In this document: positions 21,823 through 33,000 of the stretch, piece after piece | Layout: each line of letters begins with the position of its first letter | Position numbering within the stretch: the first letter of the stretch is position 1 | Notes under the pieces: generated by a model | The model's database searches: none | Told to the model about the DNA's origin: nothing | The model's input: only the letters and a program-made list of their open reading frames with translations | NCBI GenBank assembly: GCA_905221605.1 | Contig: CAJNDS010002249.1 | Location: forward strand, 327,423-391,422 | From: Symbiodinium natans | Lineage: Eukaryota; Sar; Dinophyceae; Suessiales; Symbiodiniaceae | DNA length: 64,000 nucleotides | Direction: 5' to 3' | Program-made: the position numbers and the translations under genes

Positions 21823-22089
21823 AAAGGCTAGGCCCAGCGCATTCCGCAGTGAGCGCACATGGCGTGGCAGGACGTGAGATACAACAGCTTCGAGGGGGCG
21901 ATTGTCATGGGTTGTTTGGGTTTTAGAGTTTGCAAGGTTGCCAGGTTGCTAGGGTTTAGGGTTTAAGGTTCGTAGGAGGGTAGCTGTCTGCCGTGGGGGT
22001 ATTGGGGGTAGGACGTTCACGAACGACACGCAGGGGGTGTTTTCCATTTATGGGGTTTGTGTCACTAACCGCGTACCGCATTGCTCGAG

Positions 22090-22242
22090 TCATGTCTGCC
22101 GCACTTCCTGCAACATGAGATGAACTGGGAGGCTTGCGTGACCTTGCATGAGCTTCCAGGATGTAGTCTTTGTTCAACCTTTGTACCCCGTAGAAATGTG
22201 CCTCAGTTATCCGCGTATGAACTCCCTTTGATGTGGTGCAAG
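22090..22242 (+). CDS. Exon-like coding island
   Basis: About 50 open codons with several Cys and His residues (LPHFLQHEMNWEACVTLHEL then PGCSLCSTFVPRRNV), ending TGCAAG|GTTGCT with a G|GT donor. A family A element lies 14 bp downstream, inside the presumed intron. No family recognised. Confidence 0.4.
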
Positions 22243-22256
22243 GTTGCTCTATGCCT

Positions 22257-22332
22257 AGCGGCTCCTATGAAGCACCTTTTTTGGGGTAGTATCCTAGAAT
22301 CCCCTATAAGGGACTACATTGGAGACTCCAGG
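22257..22332. mobile_element. Family A MITE copy, inverse orientation
   Basis: Left TA then GCGGCTCCTATG; right GGAGACTCCAGG then TA. Confidence 0.75.
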
Positions 22333-22886
22333 TATAGGCACCTGCTTAATGGCTTCATTGCCCCCCCAGGCCACGCCTGCCCATGTTACCATGTCGCACG
22401 CGGAATCAGACGCCACCGCAAGCCCACAGCCAAGGCTGCCTGCACAGGCACTGTAAAGGACTCAGGATGTAGGATTTAGTAAGTCCTGCGTGCCTAGACC
22501 TAGAGTGACATTCATACTGAATGCTCCAGTTTGATGACATCTTGAAAAAGCTTCGGAAATGCGGATCTACCAGCCAAAATGTGTAGGGTACAGTGACCTT
22601 GCCTGAACCGTTGGGTAGTCCACTGATATACCTTTAGCAAACAACCCTAATCCCTGGACCTTAGGGTCTGGCCAAAACCCTCAGCTCGGTTCAGAGGAGC
22701 ACAGCCCTAAACCCTAAACCCTAAACCCTGAACCCCCACAACAAAACGGAGCCTGCCTTCTGGGGACAGGTAGAGTTTAAGCAGTCGAAGCCCTGCTGGG
22801 TCTAAGTATCTACCCCAGCAGGAGTCCACTGACAGTATTGTTCTGGACTTAGGTACCAACAACTAAATGTGTGTGTATGTATATAT

Positions 22887-22910
22887 ATGGAGAGAGAGAG
22901 AGAGAGAGAG
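22887..22910. repeat. (GA)n microsatellite
   Basis: About 12 GA units. Confidence 0.9.
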
Positions 22911-22924
22911 ATGTCCTTGGGTAA

Positions 22925-23049
22925 GGAATTCCGTCACACTACAGCAGGACCCTCTGGGTACACTTCATTGGTGCATGTATCCCCAGCGCTGGTTGTTGTT
23001 CAATCCTGTTGCCTACATTGCCTCGGATAGCTTGCATCGCATGTCGTAG
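22925..23049 (+). CDS. Possible terminal exon
   Basis: About 40 open codons ending in a stop at 23,047-23,049 (NSVTLQQDPLGTLHW, then a hydrophobic segment WLLFNPVAYIASDSL). Preceded by GGTAAG. It could be a last exon; no family recognised. Confidence 0.35.
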
Positions 23050-23206
23050 CCATGACGCCACCGGGCAAAGCCCTAAACCCTATCAACCCTCACAAGCCCC
23101 CTTCAAGTAGATTTTTTTACGAAAACACCTAAGAGCATAATTCTGCATGAAGAGAAGTAGCTAAAATGCAAATTGACACATAACAAACTGCATGGGTCGT
23201 CTTTAG

Positions 23207-23277
23207 GCTTGCGACTGACCTCCACATCGAAGCACAGCTGGTGGAGTTTGACAAGATCATGCTCCTCGATGTCAGGC
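23207..23277 (+). CDS. Exon-like coding island
   Basis: Twenty-three open codons (LATDLHIEAQLVEFDKIM...) preceded by TCTTTAG and followed by AGGC|GTACAG. No family recognised. Confidence 0.35.
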
Positions 23278-23349
23278 GTACAGGGTGTCTTTCGGAGTTG
23301 GCCAACGGAAGGGGTGCCGGCTTCTACACTAAAGATGATGTGATTTTGT

Positions 23350-24400
23350 AGCGATATATTGGGAGGACCTCTATCTTTGGATTGAGGGTGTGTTGAAGGG
23401 TATTTGGTGGGGCCGTGGAGGTTTGAGCCGCGAAGCCTAAGGAAACCATGTAAACAAGTAGACTTATTTGGTGCTTACAAGGGCGGAGTGGGTCCCTGTA
23501 GCAACGCTCCCCACAGATAGCTACATAGTGATACGTGCATTGACTCCGTCCTTTCGCGAAAACACCTGCACGTGACCTCTGAGTTCCGTGCTACGGGTTT
23601 AGGGTTTAGGGTTTGGGTTTAGGGTTTACGGTTTAGGGCTTAAGATTCATTGAAATTTCACAGAGGGAAGTGTACCTCAAATATTGGTAAGTTTAGGGTT
23701 TGGGGTTTAGGGTTTAGGGTCAAATCCACAGCCCCACAAGCTTCTATAGCCCCTTTACAGCATTTAGGGATTATGGTCTCGTGGAGCCGCGGAGTTACTG
23801 TTGGAAGCAGGCCCAAACAAATTCTCCCTCAGAACCCCCGCAGGTTTTCGGGCTTAGGTTTTCGATTCTGAAGCCAATCAAACCCTGTTCTGAGTCCCAG
23901 AAGGTTTGAGCTTTAGGGTTTAGGGTGTAGGGTTTAAAATTTAGGGCTACACAAGAACCCTAAATCCTACGCACCCTTCACCCCGAGGTGCACAGCCCTA
24001 AACCCTCAAGGCCTCAAACTCCTGATGCCCTAGATCCGAAACCTTTCAGATCCCTGAAGACCCTCGAAACCCAGAAGCGCCAAATCGTGTAGGGTTAAGG
24101 GTTTGGGGTTTAGGGCTTAGGCTTTCGGGTTTGGGGGTTGGGGCTTAGGGTCTAGGGCTTGTAGGGTATAGAACTGAGGACTTCGGGTGAGTGTTTCGAG
24201 TTTGGACGGCTAAAGGTTGGAGGGTTTAGGTGCATCCGAAACCCAAAACCCTACATCCCAAACCCTAGACCCTAAACCCTAAACCCTAAACCCAAAACTC
24301 ATGGGAGAAGCCCAAGGCTGCAAATCCGCCGGGCCGCAGAAGAGCGCCTGCGAAGCAGAGCAACTGCCAGCGTTTTCCCAAAGGATCCATGTTCCTACCT
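23350..24400. other. Non-coding stretch with short telomere-like runs
   Basis: TTTAGGG-type runs at about 23,595-23,640, 23,690-23,720 and 24,090-24,170 and a CCCTAAA run at 24,255-24,295. Open frames are repeat-derived. No gene recognised. Confidence 0.45.
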
Positions 24401-24404
24401 ATAT

Positions 24405-24525
24405 AGTATTTTTTGTATATAGTATATTTGTATATATAGAGTATATATATATATAGTATATATATATAGCATACATATATAGAGTGTGTATATATATATA
24501 GTATATATATATATATATATTCATA
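24405..24525. repeat. TA/GTATATA microsatellite
   Basis: Long imperfect TATATAGT tract adjoining a family A copy. Confidence 0.9.
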
Positions 24526-24527
24526 TA

Positions 24528-24611
24528 CCTGGAGTCTCCAATGTAGTCCCTTTTTGGGTTAGTTATAAGGGATTCTAGTAAACTACCCCAAAAAGGTACT
24601 ACATAGGAGCC
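24528..24611. mobile_element. Family A MITE copy abutting family D
   Basis: Left end TA-CCTGGAGTCTCC. The right end (GGAGCCTC) is directly joined to a family D element, implying insertion or deletion at the junction. Confidence 0.75.
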
Positions 24612-24612
24612 T

Positions 24613-24683
24613 CCCTAAAGCTACTATATAGGAGCCCCTTTAAGGTCCAAGTATGTACTATGTTGGTTCTTGGACCCTTAGGA
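24613..24683. mobile_element. Family D short element, left-truncated
   Basis: Starts at CCCTAAAGCTACTATATAGG and lacks the usual ATACTTGGC left end, consistent with the family A copy having landed in it. Confidence 0.65.
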
Positions 24684-24689
24684 TTTTGG

Positions 24690-25443
24690 GTCCCAGTGAA
24701 GCCGGTTAGTAACTCAAGAGTTTAAGACTCAGCCCCCAGATCTGCCATTAGCCGGAGCTAGAGATGGATGGAGGTGATAAGCAGTAACCATATCCATAGA
24801 AATGATATTGTACGGGCTTTTAGTGGGCGCCCAAAATCCCTGTGTAATGAACTCTACTCTATTGGGCTTGCGCGCGTCCCTTGTAAAGCCTACTAAAAAA
24901 TGTAGTTCATTTTGTAGGGTCCTTGAGGCAGCAACAACAATATGATTAAGGGCTCCAAGTTCCAGGATGAGACTGTTGTTCTTGGAGGCAATAATGCTAC
25001 AGGGGAGATAGAGGGTTGGGTGTACGTGAATTCACTACATTCATTCACTCATTGTTCCCCTTATAGTACTGTCGGTATATCTGTTTATGTATATCATCGT
25101 ATATATATATATATACATGTATATGTGTGTATATATATATACATACAAGTCGTTTAGAGGGGCTTTTAACGCAGTATGAAGGGCCCTTAATTGATGTCTG
25201 ATTACGGGGCCCATAATGCTAATACGTTTGTAGCCCCTTTTAATATTCTCGGGGCCAATATTTCTTGTCTTTTGCATGCACGTATTACCATTTACTATGT
25301 TATCTTCGTTCGCCATATTTCCATGAAGAGTTCTCTTCTTGGCAGTTTTCTCACATCTTCTTTCCTGTCTCTTGGTTATGTTCCATCTTCTAGTATGCTC
25401 TTTCTTGTGATTCTTTCCCTAAGGGTCCATGTACCTTTTTGAG
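24690..25443. other. Unassigned stretch
   Basis: Contains a weak inverted repeat at about 24,828-24,915 (TTTTAGTGGGCGCCC... and TAGTTCATTTTGTAGGG) and a TA microsatellite at about 25,085-25,145. Open frames at 25,041-25,316 (minus) and 25,191-25,442 (plus) overlap on opposite strands and cannot be supported. Confidence 0.35.
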
Positions 25444-25526
25444 TATATACTTGGCCCCTAAAGCTACTATATAGGAACCCCTTTGAGGACCAAGTATCTA
25501 CTATATAGGTACATGGACCCTTTGGG
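25444..25526. mobile_element. Family D short element
   Basis: Near-identical to the copy at 7,434-7,514. Confidence 0.75.
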
Positions 25527-25693
25527 TTTCGGTTTATTCCTCATCTTTGCGTTTGCACGGTTAATTTCTAGCGCTGTACCAGGTCGCCGGCGTGCCACTG
25601 CAAACCTAGGATCTCACACCGGGCCCTTAAAACCACAGGTTTAGGGTTTATGCCTTAGGGTTTAGGGTTTAGGGTTTAGGGTTCAAGGTTCCC

Positions 25694-25747
25694 TGAGCCC
25701 CAAACCCTAAACCCTAAACCCTAAACCCTAAACCCTAAACCCTAAAC
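25694..25747 (-). repeat. Interstitial telomere repeat (CCCTAAA)n
   Basis: Seven to eight units. A GC-rich coding-like island (about 25,755-25,855) separates it from an oppositely oriented array. Confidence 0.95.
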
Positions 25748-25855
25748 TCTTAGGTTTCAAGCCTGGGCCGTAGCGAGAGCGGAGTGCTTCGAGGTACTTG
25801 GAAGCGGCACACTCCCAAGTCAGCCTGGTGGGCCGCTCCTTGCCTTGCAAACCCG

Positions 25856-26538
25856 GGTTTAGGGTTTAGGGTTTAGGGTTTAGGGTTTAGGGTTTAGGGT
25901 TTAGGGTTCAGGGTTCAGGGTTCAGGGTTCAGGGTTCAGGGTTCAGGGTTTAGGGTTTAGGGTTAGGGTTTAGGGTTTAGGGTTTAGGGTTTAGGGTTAG
26001 GGTTCAGGGTTAGGGTTCAGGGTTAGGGTTTAGGGTTTAGGGTTTAGGGTTTAGGGTTTAGGGTTTAGGGTTTAGGGTTTTAGGGTTTAGGGTTAAGGGT
26101 TAGGGTTTGGGTTTTAGGGTTAGGGTTTAGGGTGTAGGGTTTAGGGTTCAGGGTTTAGGGTTCAGGGTTCAGGGTTTCGGGTTTAGGGTTTTAGGGTTTT
26201 AGGGTTTTCAGGGTTTAGGGTTAGGGTTTAGGGGTTTAGGGTTAGGGTTTAGGGTTTAGGTTTTTAGGGTTTTCAGGTTCAGGGTTCAGGGTTCAGGGTT
26301 CAGGGTTCAGGGTTTAGGTTTAGGGTTTAGGGGTTTAGGGTTAGGGTTAGGGTTGGGTTTAGGGTTTAGGGTTTAGGGTTTAGGGTTTCGGGTTAGGGTT
26401 TAGGGTTTAGGGTTTAGGGTTTAGGGTTAGGGTTTAGGGTTCAGGGTTTAGGGTTAGGGTTTAGGGTTTAGGGTTTAGGGTTTAGGGTTTTTAGGGTTTA
26501 GGGTTTAGGGTTTAGGGTTTAGGGTTTAGGGTTTAGGG
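25856..26538 (+). repeat. Long degenerate telomere-repeat array
   Basis: About 0.68 kb of TTTAGGG units mixed with GGGTTCA blocks (for example 25,908-25,948 and 26,277-26,310), GGGTTA hexamers and TTTTAGGG octamers. It is the longest array in the window but has unique sequence on both sides, so it is interstitial here. Confidence 0.97.
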
Positions 26539-27670
26539 CGTCTCGCCGCGCCGCGGCAGTAGATGTCATGCGGAGATGGCGCCCCAACACACCCAGGGGG
26601 TGTGAGGGGGCGGCATATGTCGCGGCGGCGTATATTGAAGTTGGAGCCACCACAACCAGAAAGGTTGGGTTGTTTTATTTTTCCCACCCCCTGCTTACGC
26701 AGGCATCCACCCAACTTTTCTCCTTTTAGGGTTTCGGGCTAACGCCCTAAATTCCCACTTCCCACCCCCATCCTTTGAACGGTTGGGTAGGACACTTCCA
26801 CCCTCATCCTTTGAACGGGTCAGGGTTGTCAAAACCAGACCCAGAAAACAGACAGGGGCAGAAGGCCCTTCCCTCCGGGACCGCTCCGGGGCCAGGCCAG
26901 GACGGCCGGAGGGCCAAGGGGGAGGGGACGCCGCAGGGGGCAGGGGGAAATGGATCTCCCAGACCCAGAGCAATGCGGCAGCCCGAGGCGCAGTAGACGT
27001 GAGCGGCGCACTTTCCCTCCCCGTTCATAGAGCTTCTTGTGGAGGTCGGTTTGTTGTTGCCTCTCCATTCAGGGTCCTGGGTCAGATATTGATCGATCTT
27101 CGCGGTGTCTTCGGCCCAGTAGACCCCCTTGCCGAATATGTCTGGGCTGTCCCTTCAAACCCTTTGTCAAGTCTACTGTTCCATCCAGGGTCCTGGATCA
27201 GATATTGATCGATCTTTGTGGCTTCTTCGGCCAAGTAGATCCCCTTGTCGAGTAGGTCTGGGCTGTCCCTTCACACCCTTCCGAAAAATGATTTCTGAAT
27301 ATGACGACGCCTTTAAACCCAATGAAGGAAAAAGGAAAATCTCCTGAAAAGGCCGACCCAGAGGCCCGGTTTGGACAGATGTGGAGGCGGCAGCTGAAGC
27401 TGGGGGGCATGTTCCGTCTTCGATTTTGGAAACCAAGTTCAGGACGTCAGATTTGATTATGATGACAGTCGTTGTAGTCGTCCATGGACATCGCCGTTGC
27501 AATGACCCTGAAAAGCCTCCTAGCGGCGCATCACTAGGCTTCTCGCAGTGGACCTATATAAACATCGACTTACGAATCGAGTCGAAATCCTGAGGCTTTT
27601 TCTAGAATTTCGGTTTGAGTGCTTTACATGCGCTTCCAGCTAACTTTAGTACAGCAAGAAGCCCTTGCTT
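26539..27670. other. GC-rich stretch with a tandem duplication
   Basis: A segment of about 100 bp is duplicated at 27,066-27,167 and 27,182-27,282 (period 116; both copies contain CAGATATTGATCGATCTT). A short direct repeat CATCCTTTGAACGG lies at about 26,769 and 26,804. Several overlapping frames are open on both strands; no gene can be assigned. Confidence 0.45.
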
Positions 27671-27820
27671 CTCAATGTCGTGAATGAAACGGTTCAGTTG
27701 TATGCAGAGAAAAACACGCAAGCAAGTGCATAGTGCGTGCAACGTCACAAAAGGAATGGATAGCAGGACGCACGCAGGTTTCTCTTTTCCAACACAGCTC
27801 GGGCCAGATCCGTCGTGCGA

Positions 27821-28423
27821 CTAGTCCATGTAGCGACGCATGGCGACCCCACGGAGCAGGACCGGCAGCGGCACGTGCAGGAATCTGGCGGCGGAGAAGA
27901 GAGTGCGGTGGTCGGAGTCGAAGACGACGGCAAGCCAGATCGGAGGCCAATGCCAAAGCACCAAACGCGAGCACCAGGCACTCAGAGTGTCGATGCCGTT
28001 GGGCCAGTAGCGCACCTCGTGCCACGCGTAGAGCCAGGCCACAGCCTCCAGCGCTCTGGGTGCCGTCATGTCCTGCAGGGCAAGGCGGCGCGGATGGCCG
28101 TCGGCGCGGGCATCGAGGGCAGGCAAGCCACGCAGGCCTCGATGAATGTCAGTCATATCCTCACCGTCCTCGACGTCCGCCCATCGGCGACGTACAGCAG
28201 GCAAGGCCATGTTTATGATGGGCGCACAAAAAAAGAAGCAACTATCATTGACGATAACAGACGAATCTAAACGTCTGCGCGCACGCACAAGAGGTTTCAT
28301 GTGCTTTGTCGAACACGAAGCTGAAGATCGGGCAAGCTTGTCTTTAAAAGCCCAAAGGAAGTAAGTCAGTGCAGAAAGTTCTTTTCGCACGCGCAGCGGA
28401 CAAAATCCCAGGAGATGTGGCAT
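27821..28423 (-). CDS. Hypothetical protein downstream of the helicase
   Basis: A 200-codon frame begins with ATG at 28,423, six bases after the helicase stop, on the same strand. It is Leu-, Arg- and Trp-rich. A stretch around residues 70-150 (RRRWADVEDGEDMTDIHRGL ... AVAWLYAWHEVRYWPNG) has coding-like composition, while the N-terminal part looks less so. No domain recognised. It may be an accessory ORF of the Helitron-type element or a chance open frame in GC-rich DNA; antisense frames of 117-161 codons overlap it. Confidence 0.35.
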   Translation of the reverse strand: MPHLLGFCPLRVRKELSALTYFLWAFKDKLARSSASCSTKHMKPLVRARRRLDSSVIVNDSCFFFCAPIINMALPAVRRRWADVEDGEDMTDIHRGLRGLPALDARADGHPRRLALQDMTAPRALEAVAWLYAWHEVRYWPNGIDTLSAWCSRLVLWHWPPIWLAVVFDSDHRTLFSAARFLHVPLPVLLRGVAMRRYMD

Positions 28424-28429
28424 TCATCC

Positions 28430-29993
28430 TCAGGCCGGGGTGAAATGGTGCCGCGTCAGGTGTCCCACGAAGCGCCACTGCTTGTCGTAGCGCACGCGTG
28501 AGAGAGCCACGTAGCCCGCGGCGGGGATGTTCGCTACGTCCAGGTACAGGGTCATGCTGTCCAAGGTGACCCCCTGCAGCTTGGTCAAGGTATTCGCGTA
28601 TCCCAGGCGCATGGGGTGGAAGGTCGCCCTGGAATCCCCATCGGTCCAGGGATACACAACCACGGTGAACCCCGTGTCCGTCCGCACCCGAACGCCGCCC
28701 TGCTGCAGCCCGAGGATCGTGGCCCCCATGCCGTTGACGTAGTCCATCTCCTTGTGAAGGTTCTTCGTGAGCTGCACGCGGGCGCCCAGGAAGATCGGGA
28801 TGGGAGCGGGCTCCCAGGCGTGCTGCTCGGAGCCACGGAAATTGGCGGGGTTTGCGTCGGGGTCGCCGGGCAAGACGGCCAGTGGGGACTGGTCAGGAAA
28901 AAAGGTGGACACGGCCAGGGCGTTCACGGCCGCGGCTGCGGCCTTCGTGATGGTGACGAAGACCGTGTCGGGCGTCTCGGCGAAGACGGCCTGGATGTCG
29001 TCGTCGGAGGGGGGGGAGGACGGCGGGCGGTATTTCTGACGGTTCTGGCGGGTCGGTGCTCGGTGCCCACGCAGGATGTCCGAGAGCTGTTTCTGTGAGG
29101 GTTTGGCGACGCGGAGGAGCTCCAGCTTCCAGCGCAGGGCCGAACAGCGGCAGCGCCGCATGGTGCGCAACTCAAACTTGAAGACCGTGCTCCAGAAGGG
29201 GCTGTCCCTGGCCTGCGTCGGTTCGACCCCTTTGAGCTGGGCGAAGTCCCCGATGAACACCACCGGCTGACTGCTCGCCGCTTCCCAGATGCGGAGAAGG
29301 CGTTCGAACGTTGCGGCCGAGATCTGGCTCACCTCGTCCAGCACCACCAGGTCGTAGGTCGCCATGCTCAGCAGCGTCTCGTGCTCTGGCCTGAAGAGCT
29401 GGAAGACGGCGTGCACACTGTCCACGTCCAGGTCGGGGTACTTCTGGCGGTAAGCGGCGACCAGCATGCGTGTGGGGCAGGCGAGGACGACGCGGGCCCC
29501 GGAGGCCTGGGCTTTCTGAACGGCGACCATGACCGTGGTGGACTTGCCACTTCCTGCCGGTCCCAACACTGCGAAGGGAACGTCCGAGTTCCAGGCCACA
29601 GTGAAGGATGGCTCCTCCGGCTCCGCCTCGCCCTCATCCCAGTCTCCGGTGGATGCCTTCGCCCAGTACAGCGCGAGGGCCACACGCTGCCCGATGGCTT
29701 CCACGGCTCTCTGCTGCTCCGGCTCCAGCGTGATCTGCTCCGATCCCAGCACATGGGAGACCTCAGGGACGGGATCCACGCCGTGCACCAGCTGGCCGGA
29801 CCAGTACAGATCCACCAGGGCGATGTGTGCCCGGAGCATGGCGAGGTTGGAGTCGATGAAGGGGTCGCGCTGCGCCTCGAGCTCCATGTCCGCGCGGACG
29901 GCCTGCTGGTTTCGCCAGTGCTCGCCGGCCAGCGCCAGCGCCATTCCCAGACCTCGGTGCCCGGAAGGCAAACGTGAGAGCCTCGAAAATTGC
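28430..29993 (-). CDS. RepHel C-terminal exon: PIF1-like helicase
   Basis: Superfamily 1B 5'-3' DNA helicase that would unwind DNA during rolling-circle transposition in the nucleus. Read as a free-standing ORF it would start at 30,013 (527 codons). Motifs in that numbering: Walker A GPAGSGKST around Lys157, Walker B VVLDEVSQ, motif III FIGDFAQLKGV, and the C-terminal motifs KLQGVTLD and YVALSRVR typical of PIF1/RecD helicases. The first few codons of the free-standing ORF come from a CACA-rich stretch and are probably intronic, so I start the exon at 29,993. The coding end is intact, with no internal stops. It follows the Rep exon at a 48-nt spacing. Confidence 0.85.
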
Positions 29994-30041
29994 CTGCGCA
30001 CCCACACACACACATGGACACGTGGTCACACACCCACACAC
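29994..30041 (-). other. Probable 48-nt intron joining Rep and helicase
   Basis: On the minus strand it starts GTGTGTGGGTGTG and ends TGCGCAG. Removal joins the Rep frame to the helicase frame in phase 2, giving FAAAFL-M-QFSRLSRL across the junction. Without splicing the Rep ORF stops at 30,026. The alternatives are a frameshift or two separate ORFs. Confidence 0.55.
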
Positions 30042-33000
30042 ATGAGAAAAGCTGCAGCGAACTGTGCTTTCTGTCGGACTCTGAGTGGGCGGCCATGAAA
30101 TTGAGGGGGCAAGAGTTCCAGCTTCGCGTGCCAAAGGTCCTTCAGCTCGCGAAAGGGCACGTGCAGGAGGCACCATTGCTTGTAGTACTCGTCATTGAAG
30201 CGGGACTTCATCACCGCAGCCACGAGGACGGCGCCGCTGTAATGAGCATCGGCGAGCCAATGGATCCAGTCCTCCGGCCCGAGGCCCTCCGAGACAGCCA
30301 GCGCGGCGAAACTCTTCTTGTAATCACGATGTATACCGCCCCGCTTGTTCGTCTTGCGGAGGTAGGCCAGCAGGCACATGGAGTCGGGGCGCCAGGAGGA
30401 GCCCATGTACTGCTGGACGCGCTCGGGGAGGATGTCTCGCCAGGGCACCGGAACGACGAAACGGGACAGGCCTCCACCGGCAAAGCATTGTCGGAAGAGG
30501 TGGGCACCGAGCTGCAGCCACATCTCCGGTTCCAGTGGCTGGTATTGGGTGAGGACCCGCCGGGCCAAGGCGTAGTCGGACGAAAGGTCGTCCAACCAGT
30601 TGGACTGAAACGAGTCGGAGAACTTGGGCACGTAGCCGGCGACGTAGCGGAGCAGCATGCCGCGGCCGTCGGAAGCTTGCACATCCATGTGGCACTTCAG
30701 ACTGGCAAGGACATCGGGCATGTACGCTCGCATGCCTTCCTCCCACGCGGACTCGGGGTGGTGCAGCTCCAGGCGCTGCGCAGTCTCGTCCCAGGCAGTG
30801 GAAGCGTCCCTTCGAGGCCAGCCGCTACCCGTCCAAGAGAACTGGCTGCTCCTGACGATCTGCTCCAGGGGCGCGTTGTCGGCGGGGAGGTGGCCACAGA
30901 CGATCTGGGACCAGGGCAAACTCTGTGGATGCCGGAGCCACACCAGGAAGTGGACATGGGGGCGGCCGCTGCCGTGGTAGTCGAGACGCTCGTTGCGGGC
31001 CCCGCGCTTCCGTTTGCCGTCCTGGAACTCGATGCGACCGAACAGATTCAGCACCGAGCCCTGGCCGGCAGACGCCTGGTCGCCCAGCACGTGGCGCGCC
31101 CAGCCTCCCCGGCCCTGCTTGTTCCAGCCGGTGACGAGACCCAGGGCTGCCTGTGTGAGGATGTGGGCGAGGTGAAACGACTCCGGTCCAGGAAGATGCA
31201 GGCGCGTCTTGAAGGTGCGCAGCAGCTCGTCCTCGAGGAAGGCGTGGTAGGGGCTGGACCATTCGTACGGGGCAATGGTCACGAAAAGTGTCGGATAGCC
31301 GAGTTGCTTCTGCAAGTCCAGCAGAGCGAAGTGGCGCGTCCGCCAGTACTCGGGGGAGAACGGCTTGCCGGCCAGCGCCACGCGCATCTGGACGCCCGAG
31401 GCGTGCTTCGCGCCGCCCAAGGCACTCCACAGCCACAGATCGTAGACGAACTGTGCGAGTTCGTAGTCGGAAGCGTAGCCGATGACCGCCGACGTCACCT
31501 TCGCTAGGAAACTGGCCTTGAGGGACTGGCGGTCGGACTCCTTCAAGAAGTGTAGTGGCGACTCTGCGTCGTCCTCCCGGTCCTCGTTCCCGTCGTCTAC
31601 GCCATTGTCCTCTGCGTCCGAGTCGATGTGGGAATCCTCGTCCTCCTCCTCATCACTGTGGTGCTGCTCCGCCCCGACGTCGCCAGCGTCCCGTGCTCGG
31701 AGCCCTGCCGGCGCCCCGTGGCGTCCCGCAGCCTGGCCGGCCCGCTGGCGCTGGGCGTACGCCGCCCGCACATCACTTCGCTCACGTGCCAGGCGCCTCC
31801 CATCCTCCAGCCGCACGAAGGTTTCACACAAGGCGACCGCCGGGTAGAGGTGGGGCCAGAGGGCGGTCTCCAAGCCAAGGGTCTCCAGAAAACGGACTGG
31901 AAGTCGCCGAGCGGTCTTGTCCAGCCGTGGACCAGCCATGTCCAAGAAGCGATCATGCTGCGCCACGAAGGACAGGTAGGCCGAGTAGCCAGGATGAAGA
32001 CGAAAGAGCCGTGTGTGCTCTGCCCAAGTCTCCGGCATGGAGGGCAGTGGCCGCGAGTGCAGGAACCGCCAGGCCTGCTGGGCTATGCGTAGATCCTCGC
32101 CTCGCAGCGTGGCCAGCTGCTTCCGGACGCTCTGGGGCCTCCAGCGCAGTCGGGTCATGTCGGTGTGAATGCGGTAACCGTACTCGCCGCGTTGGTAAGC
32201 GCCCACGTCGATCTCGATAGGGCGCAGGGCCCAGAGTGCGGCGGCCGTCAGGTCGCGCAGGGGCTCCGGGATGTCGGTGATGGTCGGGGCTCGATACCCG
32301 ATGCCGTGGGCGCAATGCTTGCACTTCTTCTGAACTGCGCGCAGCTGTGCGTTCTTCTCGTGACTGGACTGGTGGAAGGGCCGCGGTTCCAGGCGATGGC
32401 ATTCGGTGCACATGAACCAGGAGGCATGCATCGACCAGAACTCGAATTGTCGCGCCCTGGCACTCATCCATGCGCGGCCGGAGTGTTCAGCAGAGAAGGC
32501 CAGGCCGAACTTTTTGTCGCGCTTGCGCGCATCAGCCCGGGCGCGTTCTCGCCACAGGCGCCGCCCCTCCTCATCGGGCAGCGGATGGACGGAATATCGC
32601 CGCTGCAAGGCCTCTGCCCACTGTCCCGGCAGTGGCTCCCGCGCTCTGGTACGAGCTTGGTAGTAGGCTCGGCCCTCTTGGCCCAGGTTGGCCTCCACAC
32701 AGGCCCAAACGTCGGCGGCATGTTGGGGCTGGAGGGCCAGCAGCTGTGAGAGTCGCAAGGCTATGGCACCCTTGCCTCTCGCAGTACCGTGCAATGCTTG
32801 CATGTGTGTGTGGGAGCAGAGGGGGCAATAGAACTCGCCGGTGAGAGGCTTCACCTTAGCTGCAGCCCCGGCCTGGGTGGTGTGCCAGGTGCAGGGCGCT
32901 CCAGGTCGCCCTGGGCATGTGGCAGGTGCGAGCCGGCGTTCATAGTATTGTCGGGCCTCAGCGCCCAAGTGCTTTGCGACGAGACTCCAAAGATCGGGGG

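Noticed and set aside
25856-26538. True chromosome end
   Set aside because: Unique sequence and genes continue on both sides, so the array is interstitial in this assembly.
29990-31507. 505-codon plus-strand frame
   Set aside because: Antisense of the Helitron Rep gene; the minus strand has all catalytic motifs, and GC-rich codon use opens the opposite frame.
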